From positions 186,001 through 250,000 of the forward strand of contig ML978141.1 in the NCBI GenBank assembly GCA_010015805.1: 64,000 nucleotides of DNA, written 5' to 3'. Shown piece after piece: positions 21,396 to 32,543 of this stretch. The DNA comes from Rhizodiscina lignyota (taxonomy: Eukaryota > Ascomycota > Dothideomycetes > Aulographales > Rhizodiscinaceae). Below the pieces are notes generated by a model, which did not search any database, was not told the origin of the DNA, and saw only the letters and a program-made list of their open reading frames with translations. How positions within the stretch are numbered: position 1 is the stretch's first letter; the number at the start of each line of letters is the position of its first letter. The position numbers and the translations under genes were made by a program.

Positions 21396-22781
21396 TTATA
21401 CCACTTTTACCTCTTGGAGTGCCTTTTCTGCCTCGGCATTGGTATCATAGCCGTACAGCCACGGTTGCACCTTTGGGCATGTCCTGCCAACGTCAACTTT
21501 AGCGCTGTTGAGATATGCAACGGCCATACCATCTACTTGGAAACTCGACATCGATCTCTCTGCCAAGATACTTGAGGAACAGCTCGTCTCTCGCTTCTTG
21601 TTCCGGACCATCGACCATGTGGAAGGATTCCCGCTGTTTGAATGTCTCTTTCACAATGGCTTCTCCTCGGCGTTTCCGCAATCTCTGATATGTCTGCAGT
21701 GCTTCCTTCAGGCCGAATCCGGGACCAAGGTTGCGCAGTAGAACTCCCAGCATTGCCCCGTCCTCCATCGATGAGTTGGCTCCTTGTGCAAGGTAGGGCA
21801 ACATGGGATGGCAAGCGTCGCCAATCATGACGAAGTTGCCTGCTTCGTTGATCCACGACTCCAGCTCAGGCAGATACATGAGCTTCCATTTGTCGACGTC
21901 CTTGACACAGTCAAGGAAGCGAGTCAATATCGGATCCCAGCCTTTGAAGAGAGCTCTCATTTCGCCGACGGAGCCCTTTTGTCTGGACACACTCGGAGGC
22001 AGATCGTCCGGAACTAGCAACACAAGATTATACTCCTTGCCATCCTTGAGCGAGTATGCGACGACGTGTGAGTTGGCTCCAATCCAGAAATGTACAGCGG
22101 GTTTGTTGACCATCTCCCGAAGTTCCGGATCATCGATCTCGTCACGTCTGAGAATGATACGATATGCCAAATCACCCGTTGGGACTGGATCAAATCTTCG
22201 GCCGAGGAAGCACTCTCGACACTTGGACCACAGACCGTCGGCGGCAACCACCAAGTCACCAGAGTATGTTGCACCGCGTTCCGTTGTAACACTGGGCTGT
22301 GAGAAGTCAACAGAGGCGACCTTCGCTCCAAGGACAACTTCGACACCAAGTTCGTGAGCTTTCCGTACGAGGGAAAGCTGAAGGTCTGCGCGGTGCAGGT
22401 CAAGAAAGGGGGCGCCATATCTCTGGCGAATTTGCCTATGGAAGCATTTCTGCTGTGCTAAAATCATGCCATCAGAGTATCGGTGAACGGTGAGCGAAGT
22501 CGGCTCCGCAGCCAACTCCTCTAGTTGTGAATCTAAGCCCCAAGCTTTGAACAGACGTGACGAGTTTGGGGTTATCTGAAGGCCGGCACCGACCTATGAT
22601 ACATCGATTCAGCGAAGGAAAATGATGCCTGAGACAAGGTACCACTCGCCTCTGTGAGCTTCTCGGAGCCCTCCAGAATTGTAACAGGGTGGCCAGATTG
22701 GGCACAAGATATTGCAGCCGACAGGCCGCTTAATCCAGCGCCCACAATGATAATTTTGAGAGGACTCTTTTGCGAGATCAT
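21396..22781 (-). CDS. FAD-dependent monooxygenase, salicylate-hydroxylase-like
   Basis: Three exons, 22650-22781, 21530-22593 and 21396-21483, give 427 residues. The N-terminal GAGLSG (14-19) binds FAD. The DG motif appears as LVVAADGLW and the GD motif as NFVMIGDACHPMLPYLAQGA. These three motifs define class A flavoprotein hydroxylases, which use NAD(P)H and O2 to hydroxylate aromatic or polyketide substrates. The first intron (22594-22649) only joins in phase if spliced GAG|GCGAGT..ATAG, a GC-AG intron giving LTE|VGAGLQITPN. The second is 46 bp (GTATGG..GGCAG) and gives PSRW|TCPKVQPWLYGYD, a normal C-terminus. The gene is divergent from the Zn2Cys6 regulator at 23911, so the two may be co-regulated. 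Confidence 0.9.
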
Positions 22782-23910
22782 CGAATTGTGATGTATTTTG
22801 ATCTTTGTACCTCGACTGGCATCAAAATACAAACAAGTGAGCGCAGAGAATATAGCATATCATCGACAGCACCCTGTCTGCCGAACACGAGTCTTCAGGC
22901 AGATCCGGGGACGTATTTGAGAAAAATTCGTGCGGCAATGCCGCTCCCCGGCACGGATCTTTCGCATCTTGTATCTTCGGCGAAACCTGTTCTCGTGTTC
23001 CTTTCGCCGATAAAGCCGTTGCGAACGGCATGTCCATACACACAAGCACTGTCGTCTGGTATACGATCCGTCCATACAAGGAAAGAGAGATCGTGAACAG
23101 TGCTCTCCAGAGGAGAGTGTGGAGCTCGGAAACGCCGAAGAGTGGACCTAGATAAGGCAAGATCTTCGGAAAATCCGGATGTCGACAGGATCGGACGACA
23201 GGAAGAAAAGCTTGAGAGGAATTGAGACAGGTGAACGAGAGTGCAAGGTCTTGGCTCAGAAATACGATCACTGCGGCAGATGATACTTGCCATTGCCATT
23301 GAGTGAGATGCTGTAGCTCAGCCAATTCCTCACCTCTTACCATTTACGACGAGCGAACGCTCCCTTCCACAGGGCCCAAAAACGCCGACGGAAGAATGTG
23401 GTGCGCATAGCCGAGTGGATGTTCTCTTGGATCTCTGCTCCGATTAATCGGCATCGGCATGTTTCGCACCATGTGCCATTCCATTGGCGAAGAGAACTGA
23501 AGCCGCATGCTGGAGCTAGCGAGTTGAGGTCTGCTGCCGTGCGTCGCAGGAGCATGAGGATGCTGAGAGAGCGCTCTGCCTTTAAAACTCATCAGCATGA
23601 GACTGATGCCGTCGATCTGTGCGATCTCGGAGGTCCTTAATATGAGAGGCACACCCTCAGCTCGGGAGGCTGGATCCAGAGACCAGGAGCAGGGTAGGCT
23701 TTGGACGCTGCGAGCTCGAGCACCCGCATCCCCGTGCCTGTGACGCGCCGCACTAGGCCTGTTTGGGGTTAAATTACCCCACGAAACAAATCGGGATCGA
23801 TTACGGCCGCGTGAGACAGCTTTTCACGCCGTCGCGCCTCTCTTTCTCTCTTCCTTCCATTGCTTCGCCCACCATGCCACTGCCTTCGCTTCTTTGAGCC
23901 GTCTGCATTG
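22782..23910. other. Divergent promoter region, monooxygenase and Zn2Cys6 regulator
   Basis: 1.13 kb between two divergent start codons. Overlapping frames at 22822-23343 and 23337-23652 (minus) show no recognisable content. If the pair is co-regulated, CGG-containing half-sites of the Zn2Cys6 protein would be expected here. Several CGG/CCG triplets occur, but I see no convincing spaced pair. Confidence 0.4.
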
Positions 23911-26043
23911 ATGTCTTCGTCTGTAACGGCTTCCGGCTCTGTCAGCACGCCAAAGCGACCGCGACGGCCCCGCGCCATCCAGGCATGCAACTTTTGTCGG
24001 TCGAAGAAGTACAGATGCGATGGGAACCTGCCATGTTTGCACTGCCGCAAGCACAATCTCGACTGTGTCTTTCGGAGGCCAGAAGCCCACGACCCAGAAG
24101 CTGCGGCGTACTCCATCAGCTATGTAAAGCGCCTTGAGAGACGGCTGGAATTGGCCGAAGCCGGGAATCGTCAGCGTCAATCTGCTTCTGACACTCCCAA
24201 TGCCACCGGAGATCGACCCGATTCTAGTGCTCAAGAAGCGGGCCAGCAGCCATCACCAGCCAGTATCTTTCCGTCGCCATACTCGGACGGGCAGTCTCGA
24301 CAGGCACGGCCATCGGACGAGAGCGACGAAAGTGCTGCCGAAGTCGTAGATGTCAATCCCGACACCAACGCGATTGAATACCATGGCAACACCTCATCAT
24401 TGGCCTTCCTCGGACTGGTTTGTGAAGAGTATGGCTCTACCCCGGGAAGTGTGCGGCACGCACATGAAAGACGGAGCTCTGGATTGAAATCGCCGTCGCT
24501 AGTGACTACATTTCACAACAATGCATTCAGAAACCAGAAAGAGGCGCAATCCCAATCTCAAGAAGAGTATGACGAGGACTTTTATCCTCATCAAGCGTAC
24601 ATGTTTCTCGACACCTACTTTAAGAACATCCATTACATCCATCCAATCATCGACCAAGCGGACGTACTCAAACGATGCGAAGATCTCTGGAGAGGCTGCG
24701 GGAACCGCCAGCCAAGGAGCTTCAAAGCATTGTATTTCGCTCTTCTCTCAATCGGTGCCCTCATTCGAACCTGGACAGAGCAGAAGATAAACGGCATGGG
24801 CCGCTTTGAGTGGAGTCGAACTCTGTTCCAGAAGGCCGAAGTCGCACTTGGTCGGCCTGGAGCTTTGACCGACATCCATGCTATTCAAGCTCTCTTTGCC
24901 ATGGCTAAAGTGTGCCAAAACGAACTCAACCCGAATCTGGCATACATGTACCTGGGACTTGCGATACGTACGGCCTTGTCCGGAGGATTAAACAGGAATC
25001 ATCCCTTCCATTCTCGGAACAAATCTGTTCACGTGGACTGTAGCACGGCCTCAAAAGTCTGGTGGGGCCTGTACTCGCTCGAAGTTGAAATGAGCTTCGC
25101 TCTTGGCCGTCCCGATACTCTTGGAATGGATGACTACCACAATCGAGCGATGCCCCCAGTTGACGAATCGGAATTCTCTATAATTCCATGCATGTTGCCA
25201 ATGGCCAGGATCATGCGCGAAGTCTCTATTGGCATTTACTTGACAAAGGACAACATGCAACAGAAGATTGCGAAGGCGATTCGCCTGGAGAAGGAATTGG
25301 ATGCATGGCTCAACACTTTACCCCAAAAGATTCGCCCGAATATGGATCAAGATGTCTTTTCGAGCCGCCCACTGAGCCCTGAGATTTGGCCCAAGCTTCA
25401 GGCTCTTGTGTTGAAGATACGTTATCTCAATGTTCGGATGATTCTGCTCCGACCATTTCTCCTTCACGCAGCCAAGAAGCCTCAAGCTCAACCACTTGAA
25501 TCCGAGCTTGCATCGGCCATTAATCGCTGCGTGTCTGCTGCCGCACAAACCGTGGAAATCATCCACGCCACTTACCATGCCCACGCGTTCTTCCGGACTT
25601 GGTGGTATAACGTAACATATGTTACGTTTGCAGCCTCCATTCTGCTCTTCTACGCGGCTCAGAGCTCGTTTGAGAACTACGCGCCACTGGATTGCTTGGC
25701 ATCTGTGGATAAAGCACTCGAGATACTCGACGTCATGGAGGATGGCATCGTTGCGCGGAAGATTGCAATTTTCATCCGCCCGATTGTAGATCGTTTGCGT
25801 GAGCGGAGAACTGCCCCTGCGGTCACCGAAGCCGGTCCGAAAGCAAGCGCACCTCTCGACTTGCCTTTTCTTGGAGTTCCCGGATTCGATGCAAGCTGGA
25901 ACGGGAATGCCGTGGACTTGGACTTCTTCCGCTCAGGCATGAGCTTCCTTGAAGGAGGCCTTTGGGACCTTGACGCCGGCTTCGATGAGGCTTATCACGG
26001 CGAGACCGTCGGTGCTGTGAGGAATGCATATGCGCCACCTTGA
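23911..26043 (+). CDS. Zn2Cys6 transcription factor with fungal_trans domain
   Basis: Intronless, 710 residues from the ATG at 23911. An upstream in-frame ATG at 23860 would add 17 residues with no conserved content. The zinc cluster is Cys26-x2-Cys29-x6-Cys36-x5-Cys42-x2-Cys45-x6-Cys52, preceded by a basic RPRRPR stretch and followed by a linker (YVKRLERRLELAEA) that looks like a dimerising coiled coil. The middle domain starts at YFKNIHYIHPIIDQADVLKR and contains the family's GLYSLEVEMSFALGRP block. It should bind CGG-type sites in the nucleus and regulate metabolic genes. Its divergent position to the FAD monooxygenase makes that gene a likely target (inference). The gene looks intact. Confidence 0.93.
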   Translation: MSSSVTASGSVSTPKRPRRPRAIQACNFCRSKKYRCDGNLPCLHCRKHNLDCVFRRPEAHDPEAAAYSISYVKRLERRLELAEAGNRQRQSASDTPNATGDRPDSSAQEAGQQPSPASIFPSPYSDGQSRQARPSDESDESAAEVVDVNPDTNAIEYHGNTSSLAFLGLVCEEYGSTPGSVRHAHERRSSGLKSPSLVTTFHNNAFRNQKEAQSQSQEEYDEDFYPHQAYMFLDTYFKNIHYIHPIIDQADVLKRCEDLWRGCGNRQPRSFKALYFALLSIGALIRTWTEQKINGMGRFEWSRTLFQKAEVALGRPGALTDIHAIQALFAMAKVCQNELNPNLAYMYLGLAIRTALSGGLNRNHPFHSRNKSVHVDCSTASKVWWGLYSLEVEMSFALGRPDTLGMDDYHNRAMPPVDESEFSIIPCMLPMARIMREVSIGIYLTKDNMQQKIAKAIRLEKELDAWLNTLPQKIRPNMDQDVFSSRPLSPEIWPKLQALVLKIRYLNVRMILLRPFLLHAAKKPQAQPLESELASAINRCVSAAAQTVEIIHATYHAHAFFRTWWYNVTYVTFAASILLFYAAQSSFENYAPLDCLASVDKALEILDVMEDGIVARKIAIFIRPIVDRLRERRTAPAVTEAGPKASAPLDLPFLGVPGFDASWNGNAVDLDFFRSGMSFLEGGLWDLDAGFDEAYHGETVGAVRNAYAPP

Positions 26044-26556
26044 AGATATCTACTTCTTACTGCCATTACCACCTCCTGGAAACCTGAACTATGTAGTCAT
26101 ATACTTTGCCGCCGGATGTTCCAAGTCCCAAGGCTCCGCTTCGGTAGAGGTGTGCTCATGCCCAAGCACTCCGATGAATACCTAACGGGAACCAGCTTTA
26201 CTCAGCCAGTCGCGCACGCTCCACATATATGAAGCCTGTATAACGATCTCAGGCGAAGGCGGACGGGTGCCATGAAACTCGACCCTTCGTTGTTTTGAGC
26301 AATGATGTCGAGATCAAGAGTCTTACTCACTACCATTGGGCGACATCCCTGACTCACACCATCACTACTAAATGGGGAATGCATGGAAGAACGATCAATG
26401 TACCATAGTAGATCTGGAGGTTTCGGATCTATCTTCGCTGTACATCTTATATTAAGAAACTGCCTTGTTACCCTGTACTTTCCGCGCGCACTCACAATCC
26501 AAAGTGCCTTAGTCCGACTTTGCCTTCAGTACGAACTCCTGCATGAACGGACAACA
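26044..26556. other. Intergenic
   Basis: Convergent gap between the Zn2Cys6 gene and the secreted-protein gene. No supported feature. Confidence 0.5.
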
Positions 26557-26903
26557 CTACCAATCATTCGGCACGCACAGAACCTGTCCTGGGAAAGCCG
26601 CACATTTCTCCCCCTTTGCCTCGCATTGTTCCGTCTGCGCATCCGTGCACGGAACTGCTGATCCGTTAGAATGGCTCACTCCTCAGTATTGATTCACTTA
26701 CGTTCGATCTCACATTGTCCAGAGAAGGGGTTGCAGACGTGGTCAGAAGGGCATGATTCGGGGTGGAAGCCGCAATTGTCGCTTGGCGAGAGTGTCGAAA
26801 GCGGCCCTGCTGTGGAGGTGGAGGTGGAGACATCCAACCGTCTTGCTGGACTGGCGAGGGCCATGGAGGCGAAAAGAATGGCCAAGAGACTGAAGGGCTG
26901 CAT
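26557..26903 (-). CDS. Small secreted cysteine-rich protein, candidate effector
   Basis: Two exons, 26702-26903 and 26557-26657, with a 44-bp intron (GTAAGT..CAG), give 100 residues. The N-terminus MQPFSLLAILFASMALA is a classical signal peptide with cleavage expected near ALA|SP. A Ser/Thr-rich spacer of about 25 residues follows, with possible O-glycosylation. The mature C-terminal part has eight cysteines: four before the splice site (DNCGF, ESCP, HVCN, GQCE) and four after it (PVPCT, EQCE, EKCA, VLCVP). Even cysteine number, small size and secretion fit apoplastic effectors or secreted antimicrobial-type proteins of plant-associated fungi. No known family is recognised. Without the second exon the protein would end at four cysteines. 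Confidence 0.75.
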
Positions 26904-27655
26904 TTTAAACTGGCGTGGGGGATGGGAGACGAGGGTGTTGAATTTGTGCATGTGCTGTTGATAAGAATGCCAACTGCATGAACATTGATTGTTTATATAG
27001 TCTTCTTCGAATCTGTATTTAGTTACAAATGTTGCATTCGGAGACAGAGCTCGCAAATAGTGTCGATGACGTTGGAAGCCGCCCCATTGGCGAAGCGTCG
27101 TTGTTGTTGGCTCTTTCGCTCCAGTTCAATATTAGGATGAGCATATATGACGATAAGCGGAAAGATTCAAGGCTTATCCACCACTCCTGATATGACTCAA
27201 GCATTGTGAAGTACGAGTCGAAAGAAGAGTGGTTTCACATGGCCTGGACATCTCGTGAAAACAGACTCGGGGTAAGCGACATCCTTCTGAAAAGCCACCC
27301 CCTTTCTCACAGCCATACGGAGACTTTCTAGTTTAAGCAATCAATAACAAGGCACCCGTAAACTTTTCAGAAGGGGCAGGTCTCACTAGTCATATTGTTC
27401 GTGAGGGCGCGACGCGGTGCTCCCTTTTAAACATCAAACGAACGCCCCAATGATCAATCCTCCAAGACAACTTTCTCATTCGAGATGGGCATTCAAACTC
27501 GTATTGGTACAATGGCGAGCTAATTTATTAAACAAGCTTGAGCAACGTTCTGTAGCCTTAGCGCCAAGGCCCATTTCAACAAGTGGCCTCTAGCAGTTCC
27601 GAGAAGGCTGCTCAGACGGACCATTACAACGTTGATCCTGAGACAGTCTCATTAG
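26904..27655. other. Intergenic, divergent promoters
   Basis: About 750 bp between the secreted-protein gene (minus) and HET gene 2 (plus). The direct flank of the secreted gene contains tgtttatatagtc near 26990, a possible TATA element. No other feature is supported. Confidence 0.4.
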
Positions 27656-29863
27656 ATGGATGACTATTCTGAGTATACTGGAATATTCTTCCCTCCAAAA
27701 GTCAAAAGACATCTTCGACCGTTCTATCCGTATCTCGAGAAAGAGGGCAGCACCCATGCCCTCGAGCATCGAGCGCCGGAAGTACCTCACGGTATCAACC
27801 TCGAGACACTCAAGACTTGGATTAAGACTTGCATGAACACACATGGTAATCACTGCAGCAACCGGAATGCCTCGGCGTTTGGGAAACCAGTGTGGCTCAT
27901 TGATGTTGTGCGCGCATGTCTCGTGCCCGCCGACACTCACTGCTATCTTGCCTTGAGCTACGTATGGGGCGCGGTTGAATGTGCATCGCTCACACTGGAC
28001 ACGCTTGAAGCTCTCCAGGGGCATGAATCTCTTGCTAAAGTCTCCATACCTCGAACTATCAGAGACGCCATAGATTTGACACATCGATTGGGGCACCGGT
28101 ACCTTTGGGTCGATAAACTCTGCATAATTCAAGATGACATGGAGGAGAAGAAGTCTCAAATCCAGGCCATGAGGGGAGTCTACGCCGGAGCTTATTTGAC
28201 GATAATTGCAGCGCAAGGCTCTGATGCATCACAACCGCTCTACCCTGACCAACTTGACACCACGGATGCTGAGGTAATATGCGTACAGCAGCAACTTCAA
28301 TACGGGAGAAAGAAACAGCTGTTCGGGTCTAAGTGCGATCAAACTGGAGATCATCATGGAGAAGATTCTCAAATGCAATCTGTCGAGGATATGATCACAG
28401 ATGTCACCGGAAGTGACTTTGAGACCGCTTTTACCGAGAATCGAGGAATGGTCGACGATCTCATCGGCGGCATGAGTTGGGAAGAAGATTGCTACTCCCC
28501 TAGGGGCAATACACCGCCGGACTACGAAAACACCAATGAGCTGAAGGCAGCACTTGACAGATTTGGCCCGCAGACGTGGCAGCGGCTTATCAGTGAAGGC
28601 ATCATACAGCGTCTGGCCGTGGAACTAACACAGTCGACGTGGTATTCCAGAGGATGGACATTTCAAGAGTACCTCTTTTCCCCAAGACGCCTTGTATTCA
28701 ACGGAAATACGGTAAATTGGGAATGCCATTGCGCCGCGTGGCACGAGAACCAACAACACATCACAGCGAGGCAGTGCTACCACAATGGTACGAACGACGT
28801 CTTGGGCGTGGACACGACTGCCTGGCCGAATCTCTATCGATTGGTGCGAATAATTTGCCTGTTCAACCGCCGCTTCCTGACGCGTCCGGAAGACGTCCTG
28901 GATGCTTTTGAAGGGCCGCTGCTTTCGTTCCGCTCCGTCTTTTATAGTGGCTTCATTGCTGGACTGCCCCAGATGTTCTTCGATGCGGCGCTTCTGTGGC
29001 AGCCTTACTCCTCGCTCACCAGACGGAAACATTATGAAGAATCGTCTACTCCTGACACCGCCCTTCCATCCTGGTCGTGGATTGGGTGGCAAGGAAATCT
29101 GCATTCGGAGAGCTGGCTGGCATGTTTCGACTACGCCATACAAGTCAACAACTGGAGTGGTGCCATAGTCCCTTCATCGACTAGATCGACCGTGACATGG
29201 TCTTGGTCAACGTCGACGAATGGCCCAGCACAACCAGTCATCGTGTCCGCAGACGAGTTCCGAAAGAAGTACTCGGATAGGCATGAGCCATTGCCTGAAG
29301 GTTGGTCACATTCCGGAGACAACCATTTCCTGTGGCATAACCCGGACAAGTTCGAACCATTTCAATACTCACTTCCTAATAACTATCAACCATTTAAATA
29401 TCCAATTCCGATGATGGATTCCAATTCACAGCTCTCGCCTTCAATTCGCGCAGGCTTCCTTCATTGTCGTACGCGCTGTACCATCCTGAAAGTCGGGAAT
29501 CTGCTAAGGGACATTCCGTCGGTACGGCACGGATGTGTGACAGCGATACTCGTGCGTGGTGATGCCGTCAACACCTCCGTCGGATACCTGAGGTTAAATG
29601 AAGACCCGGACGCTGCCGAAACTCAGGTTGGAGACGTCTGCGAGCTGATCGAACTCTCTTCAGGCGAGCAGGAAAATGGGCTTCGGCATGCTCAAACACT
29701 TGACTGGGAAGGGGGAAAGAGTTTTCTTGATATGGAGAGCTTCTTCAATGTCATGTGGATTGAGTGGAAAGACAATGTAGCATACAGGAAGGCCGTCGGG
29801 CGCGTAAGGGAGAGCGTTTGGCGAGACGTTGAGACAGAGGAGGTTGATATTACGCTAGGCTGA
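27656..29863 (+). CDS. HET-domain protein 2
   Basis: Uninterrupted frame of 735 residues from the ATG at 27656. HET blocks: CYLALSYVWG (96-105), SIPRTIRDAIDLTHRLG then RYLWVDKLCIIQDD (148-161) and MRGVYAGAYLTIIAAQGSDA. This is the long type in which the HET domain is followed by an acidic insertion (about residues 205-290) and conserved W-rich blocks: WYSRGWTFQEYLFSPRRLVF and LPSWSWIGWQG. These belong to the same extended architecture. HET domains mediate cell death on non-self recognition. No second effector or sensor domain is visible. It is clearly not a recent duplicate of HET gene 1 or 3. Confidence 0.9.
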   Translation: MDDYSEYTGIFFPPKVKRHLRPFYPYLEKEGSTHALEHRAPEVPHGINLETLKTWIKTCMNTHGNHCSNRNASAFGKPVWLIDVVRACLVPADTHCYLALSYVWGAVECASLTLDTLEALQGHESLAKVSIPRTIRDAIDLTHRLGHRYLWVDKLCIIQDDMEEKKSQIQAMRGVYAGAYLTIIAAQGSDASQPLYPDQLDTTDAEVICVQQQLQYGRKKQLFGSKCDQTGDHHGEDSQMQSVEDMITDVTGSDFETAFTENRGMVDDLIGGMSWEEDCYSPRGNTPPDYENTNELKAALDRFGPQTWQRLISEGIIQRLAVELTQSTWYSRGWTFQEYLFSPRRLVFNGNTVNWECHCAAWHENQQHITARQCYHNGTNDVLGVDTTAWPNLYRLVRIICLFNRRFLTRPEDVLDAFEGPLLSFRSVFYSGFIAGLPQMFFDAALLWQPYSSLTRRKHYEESSTPDTALPSWSWIGWQGNLHSESWLACFDYAIQVNNWSGAIVPSSTRSTVTWSWSTSTNGPAQPVIVSADEFRKKYSDRHEPLPEGWSHSGDNHFLWHNPDKFEPFQYSLPNNYQPFKYPIPMMDSNSQLSPSIRAGFLHCRTRCTILKVGNLLRDIPSVRHGCVTAILVRGDAVNTSVGYLRLNEDPDAAETQVGDVCELIELSSGEQENGLRHAQTLDWEGGKSFLDMESFFNVMWIEWKDNVAYRKAVGRVRESVWRDVETEEVDITLG

Positions 29864-30047
29864 ATCGTTTGATCGAACAGTTCGATTATGACTGCATATT
29901 AGTCTCAGGATTAGAGAACCCGGATTAGTTTTGATGAGCCTGCCAAAGACTTATCAATACATTTTTGACCAACCGTGTAAAGGGTATATCAAGAATCCTG
30001 CCAAGCCCCGATCAGTCTGTCACTTGAAAACCATTACGCCCAGTTCC

Positions 30048-32543
30048 TCAAAGCCCAGTCCGCTCAACCTCCTCATTCCTGAAACCCTGAGTGAGAATAA
30101 CCACGCTCACACACGCCGCGTACGCCTCTCGAATCGCGCAAGCCATGCACGTCTCCCCAATTCTCGCGACCACTGCACTAACGCCCGAATGCGCACACCA
30201 AGCGCGGGCGAGGACCTCATTGTCGCTCACGCCGAGCGCTTCTATTGCAAGTACTTGCTCGAGACCCGAATATGCAGGTTGAAGTGGTGCTGAGAGGGCC
30301 ATCTCATCGTCACCGTCCGTACTGTGGGGCTCGGGGTCTCGAGGGAGGTATGACGTCTCTGTGGGTGAACTTCTCCCACCGCTTCTGCCATCACCGTCAC
30401 GCCCAGACGCAGAGCCGGAAGCTGTGGAAGCTGACGAGTGTCTGTGGGAGCGCGGACAATTGCGGCGACCCCAGTCTTTGATTTCCATGAGCCCATCGTC
30501 AACCTTGACGCATTTGTACGCGTAATCCCAGAATAGGACGTGAGGCCCCTGATGGCACGGAAACGCCGCGATGAAATCAACGTCATATCGGAGAGAGAGC
30601 GGGTAGCTCACACTCGGCTCGTACGGTCTGCTGAATGCGAAGACGATGGAAGCATCCCATGTCAGAGGTCTTTGGAAGTCACCGCGCGAGGGTGACGGTG
30701 GTGCTTGTTGGTCCTTGATCGGTTTGAAGCAGAGCCTCTCTACGCGAATTACATCGGTGACCTCGTCGAGCTCTGGCATGAGGATATCGTAGTCGCTGAC
30801 GGGATACTCGTCTGCTGTTGGGCCAAGAGGTACGGTTCGCTCGCTCATTGTTTGAATATCGGTTGGAAGAATACGGGCGTCCAGCGAGGGTTTTTGGCGA
30901 ATGATGGCACATTCAGTGCGTTTGAGGTCTAGGGAAGAATTACATGGTCCAATCCAGCCCGCAACTTGGTTAACTCCACGAGCTGCACCAAGCACTTTGC
31001 CGACGATGCATTTGTACGACCAGTATGTGTTGGCACGGTACTGGAATCCGGACGAAGGCCGCATATGGGTCAGAAAGTTGAGCACATCGCCAGAGCCCTC
31101 ATCGCAATCAATGAGAGAGTTCATCAGTAACCACGGAAGTGTCGGACCGGGCAAGACGACGCCAGTAAACCAGGACATGGCATCTGCAGACCGCTCTTCG
31201 ACTCGCTTCTGCGAGCGATCTCTTTCGTCCAGAGTATGAAGGACATCTTCCATGTTTGGCCACTTGAGTATTCGAGCGAAAGTTTTCAGTGCCTCTTTTT
31301 GACGGTCCTTGCTGCGGAGCTCAAAGCTAAACGACTTTCCTTTCCCTGACGCTGCATCGCGTAATTTAGATATCGACATGTTCTCTAGCCAACGCTCGGC
31401 AACAGCCATATCCCACCCAATCTTTGGCGGCAGAGCGAGAAGAAGTTGGCGTTTTGCTGACTCATGGTGCTGGCTCGCATGAATGCGCAGGTGTAGCTCG
31501 ATGGAAAGTAGTAATTGATGAAAGAAATGCTTCTTGCGATCTTGGTCTTGACTGTCGAAGAATTTGGCCACGACATGGTTCGCCGGCTTGCTGAAATCGA
31601 TCCATTCAGGATTACTGAGTACAGCGATCAAATCTACTATCTGTCGCTCTAGTCCGTAATGTGGGTCGCTATGTTCCTCGGGATCATAAATCAATTTGCC
31701 ATATAGCGAGTTGTAGAGCTCGTCAACATCCTGATTAGTGGTTAGATAAAGTCCTTTGCAAGTCCAATTAAACTTACATCTTCGTCAAGACCAATTTCCA
31801 ATTGCCGCAGCCTTTCGAGAATAGCTGCTAGCTTCATCTTCCTTGGCTTTACACTCGATCCGACTTGCAGCTTCGGGCTGAGGCTGCCAAACTTGCTCAC
31901 ACGATGTGTGGCCGTCGTAGTTCCAGGTATTCTTCCAAACGCAAAAAGCATCGCTGGCTGTTCCAAAGCCATCCAAGGAAACGCGTTGTCCACAGCACCC
32001 GTGATGCTTAGAGAAATGTGTTTGAATGCATCTGACTGAAATGGCGCAGCATCCGTTCGTCTGTAGTGCTCCGACTCCATGACAACGAAGAACCTGTGAT
32101 GTCCTGGGGCATTACGTATCTCATCCCAATATCCCTTGAACGTAGATGCTCCAGAGACTATCACGTCCTCGGCCTCTCTCGGCGTAAGAACCGCATCGGA
32201 CTTGAGCCCGCGAGGTGGCCATTTCCTCCTGGTTCTGAACTCCTCCAAGGACGTAACTTGAGCGTGGGAATTTCGTCTCGGTGGGGTGTATGTCGGATGA
32301 GGAAAGGAATGTGGGCCATCCCTGGATGTGGGTCGGCTGTGGCCGCTGTAGGCACTGAGTGATGGACGTGGGGGAGCTGGATTGGAATACGTGCGAGGAA
32401 ACGGTCGAAACTAATCAATGTCAACACACTGTATTTCCTCATTGCGTCTGGTCATCGAGTCGTACTGGAAGCTCTCGCGGCTCAGCCCATCGCGCATCGA
32501 GCTCTCTTCGTCGTCTTTCCCACCAACCGAAGTCGTTGTTCAT
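30048..32543 (-). CDS. Uncharacterised 797-aa protein
   Basis: Three exons: 32466-32543, 31778-32410 and 30048-31730. The first exon supplies the only usable ATG (MNNDFGWWERRRRELDARW) and joins at a phase-0 GTACGA..TTAG intron of 55 bp. The second junction, GTAAGT..CAG (47 bp), gives LDED|DVDELYNSLYGKL. Residues 30-90 are Pro/Ser-rich. The middle (about 110-600) looks folded and helix-rich, with blocks such as GYWDEIRNAPGHHRFFVVME and SWFTGVVLPGPTLPWLLMN. A low-complexity Ser/Gly/Arg segment lies near 660-700. No signal peptide, membrane helix or catalytic motif is recognised. I cannot assign a function. Confidence 0.7.

Noticed and set aside
22822-23652. Minus-strand frames of 102-173 codons between the monooxygenase and the Zn2Cys6 gene
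   Set aside because: Conflicting overlapping frames without recognisable content; more likely promoter sequence.
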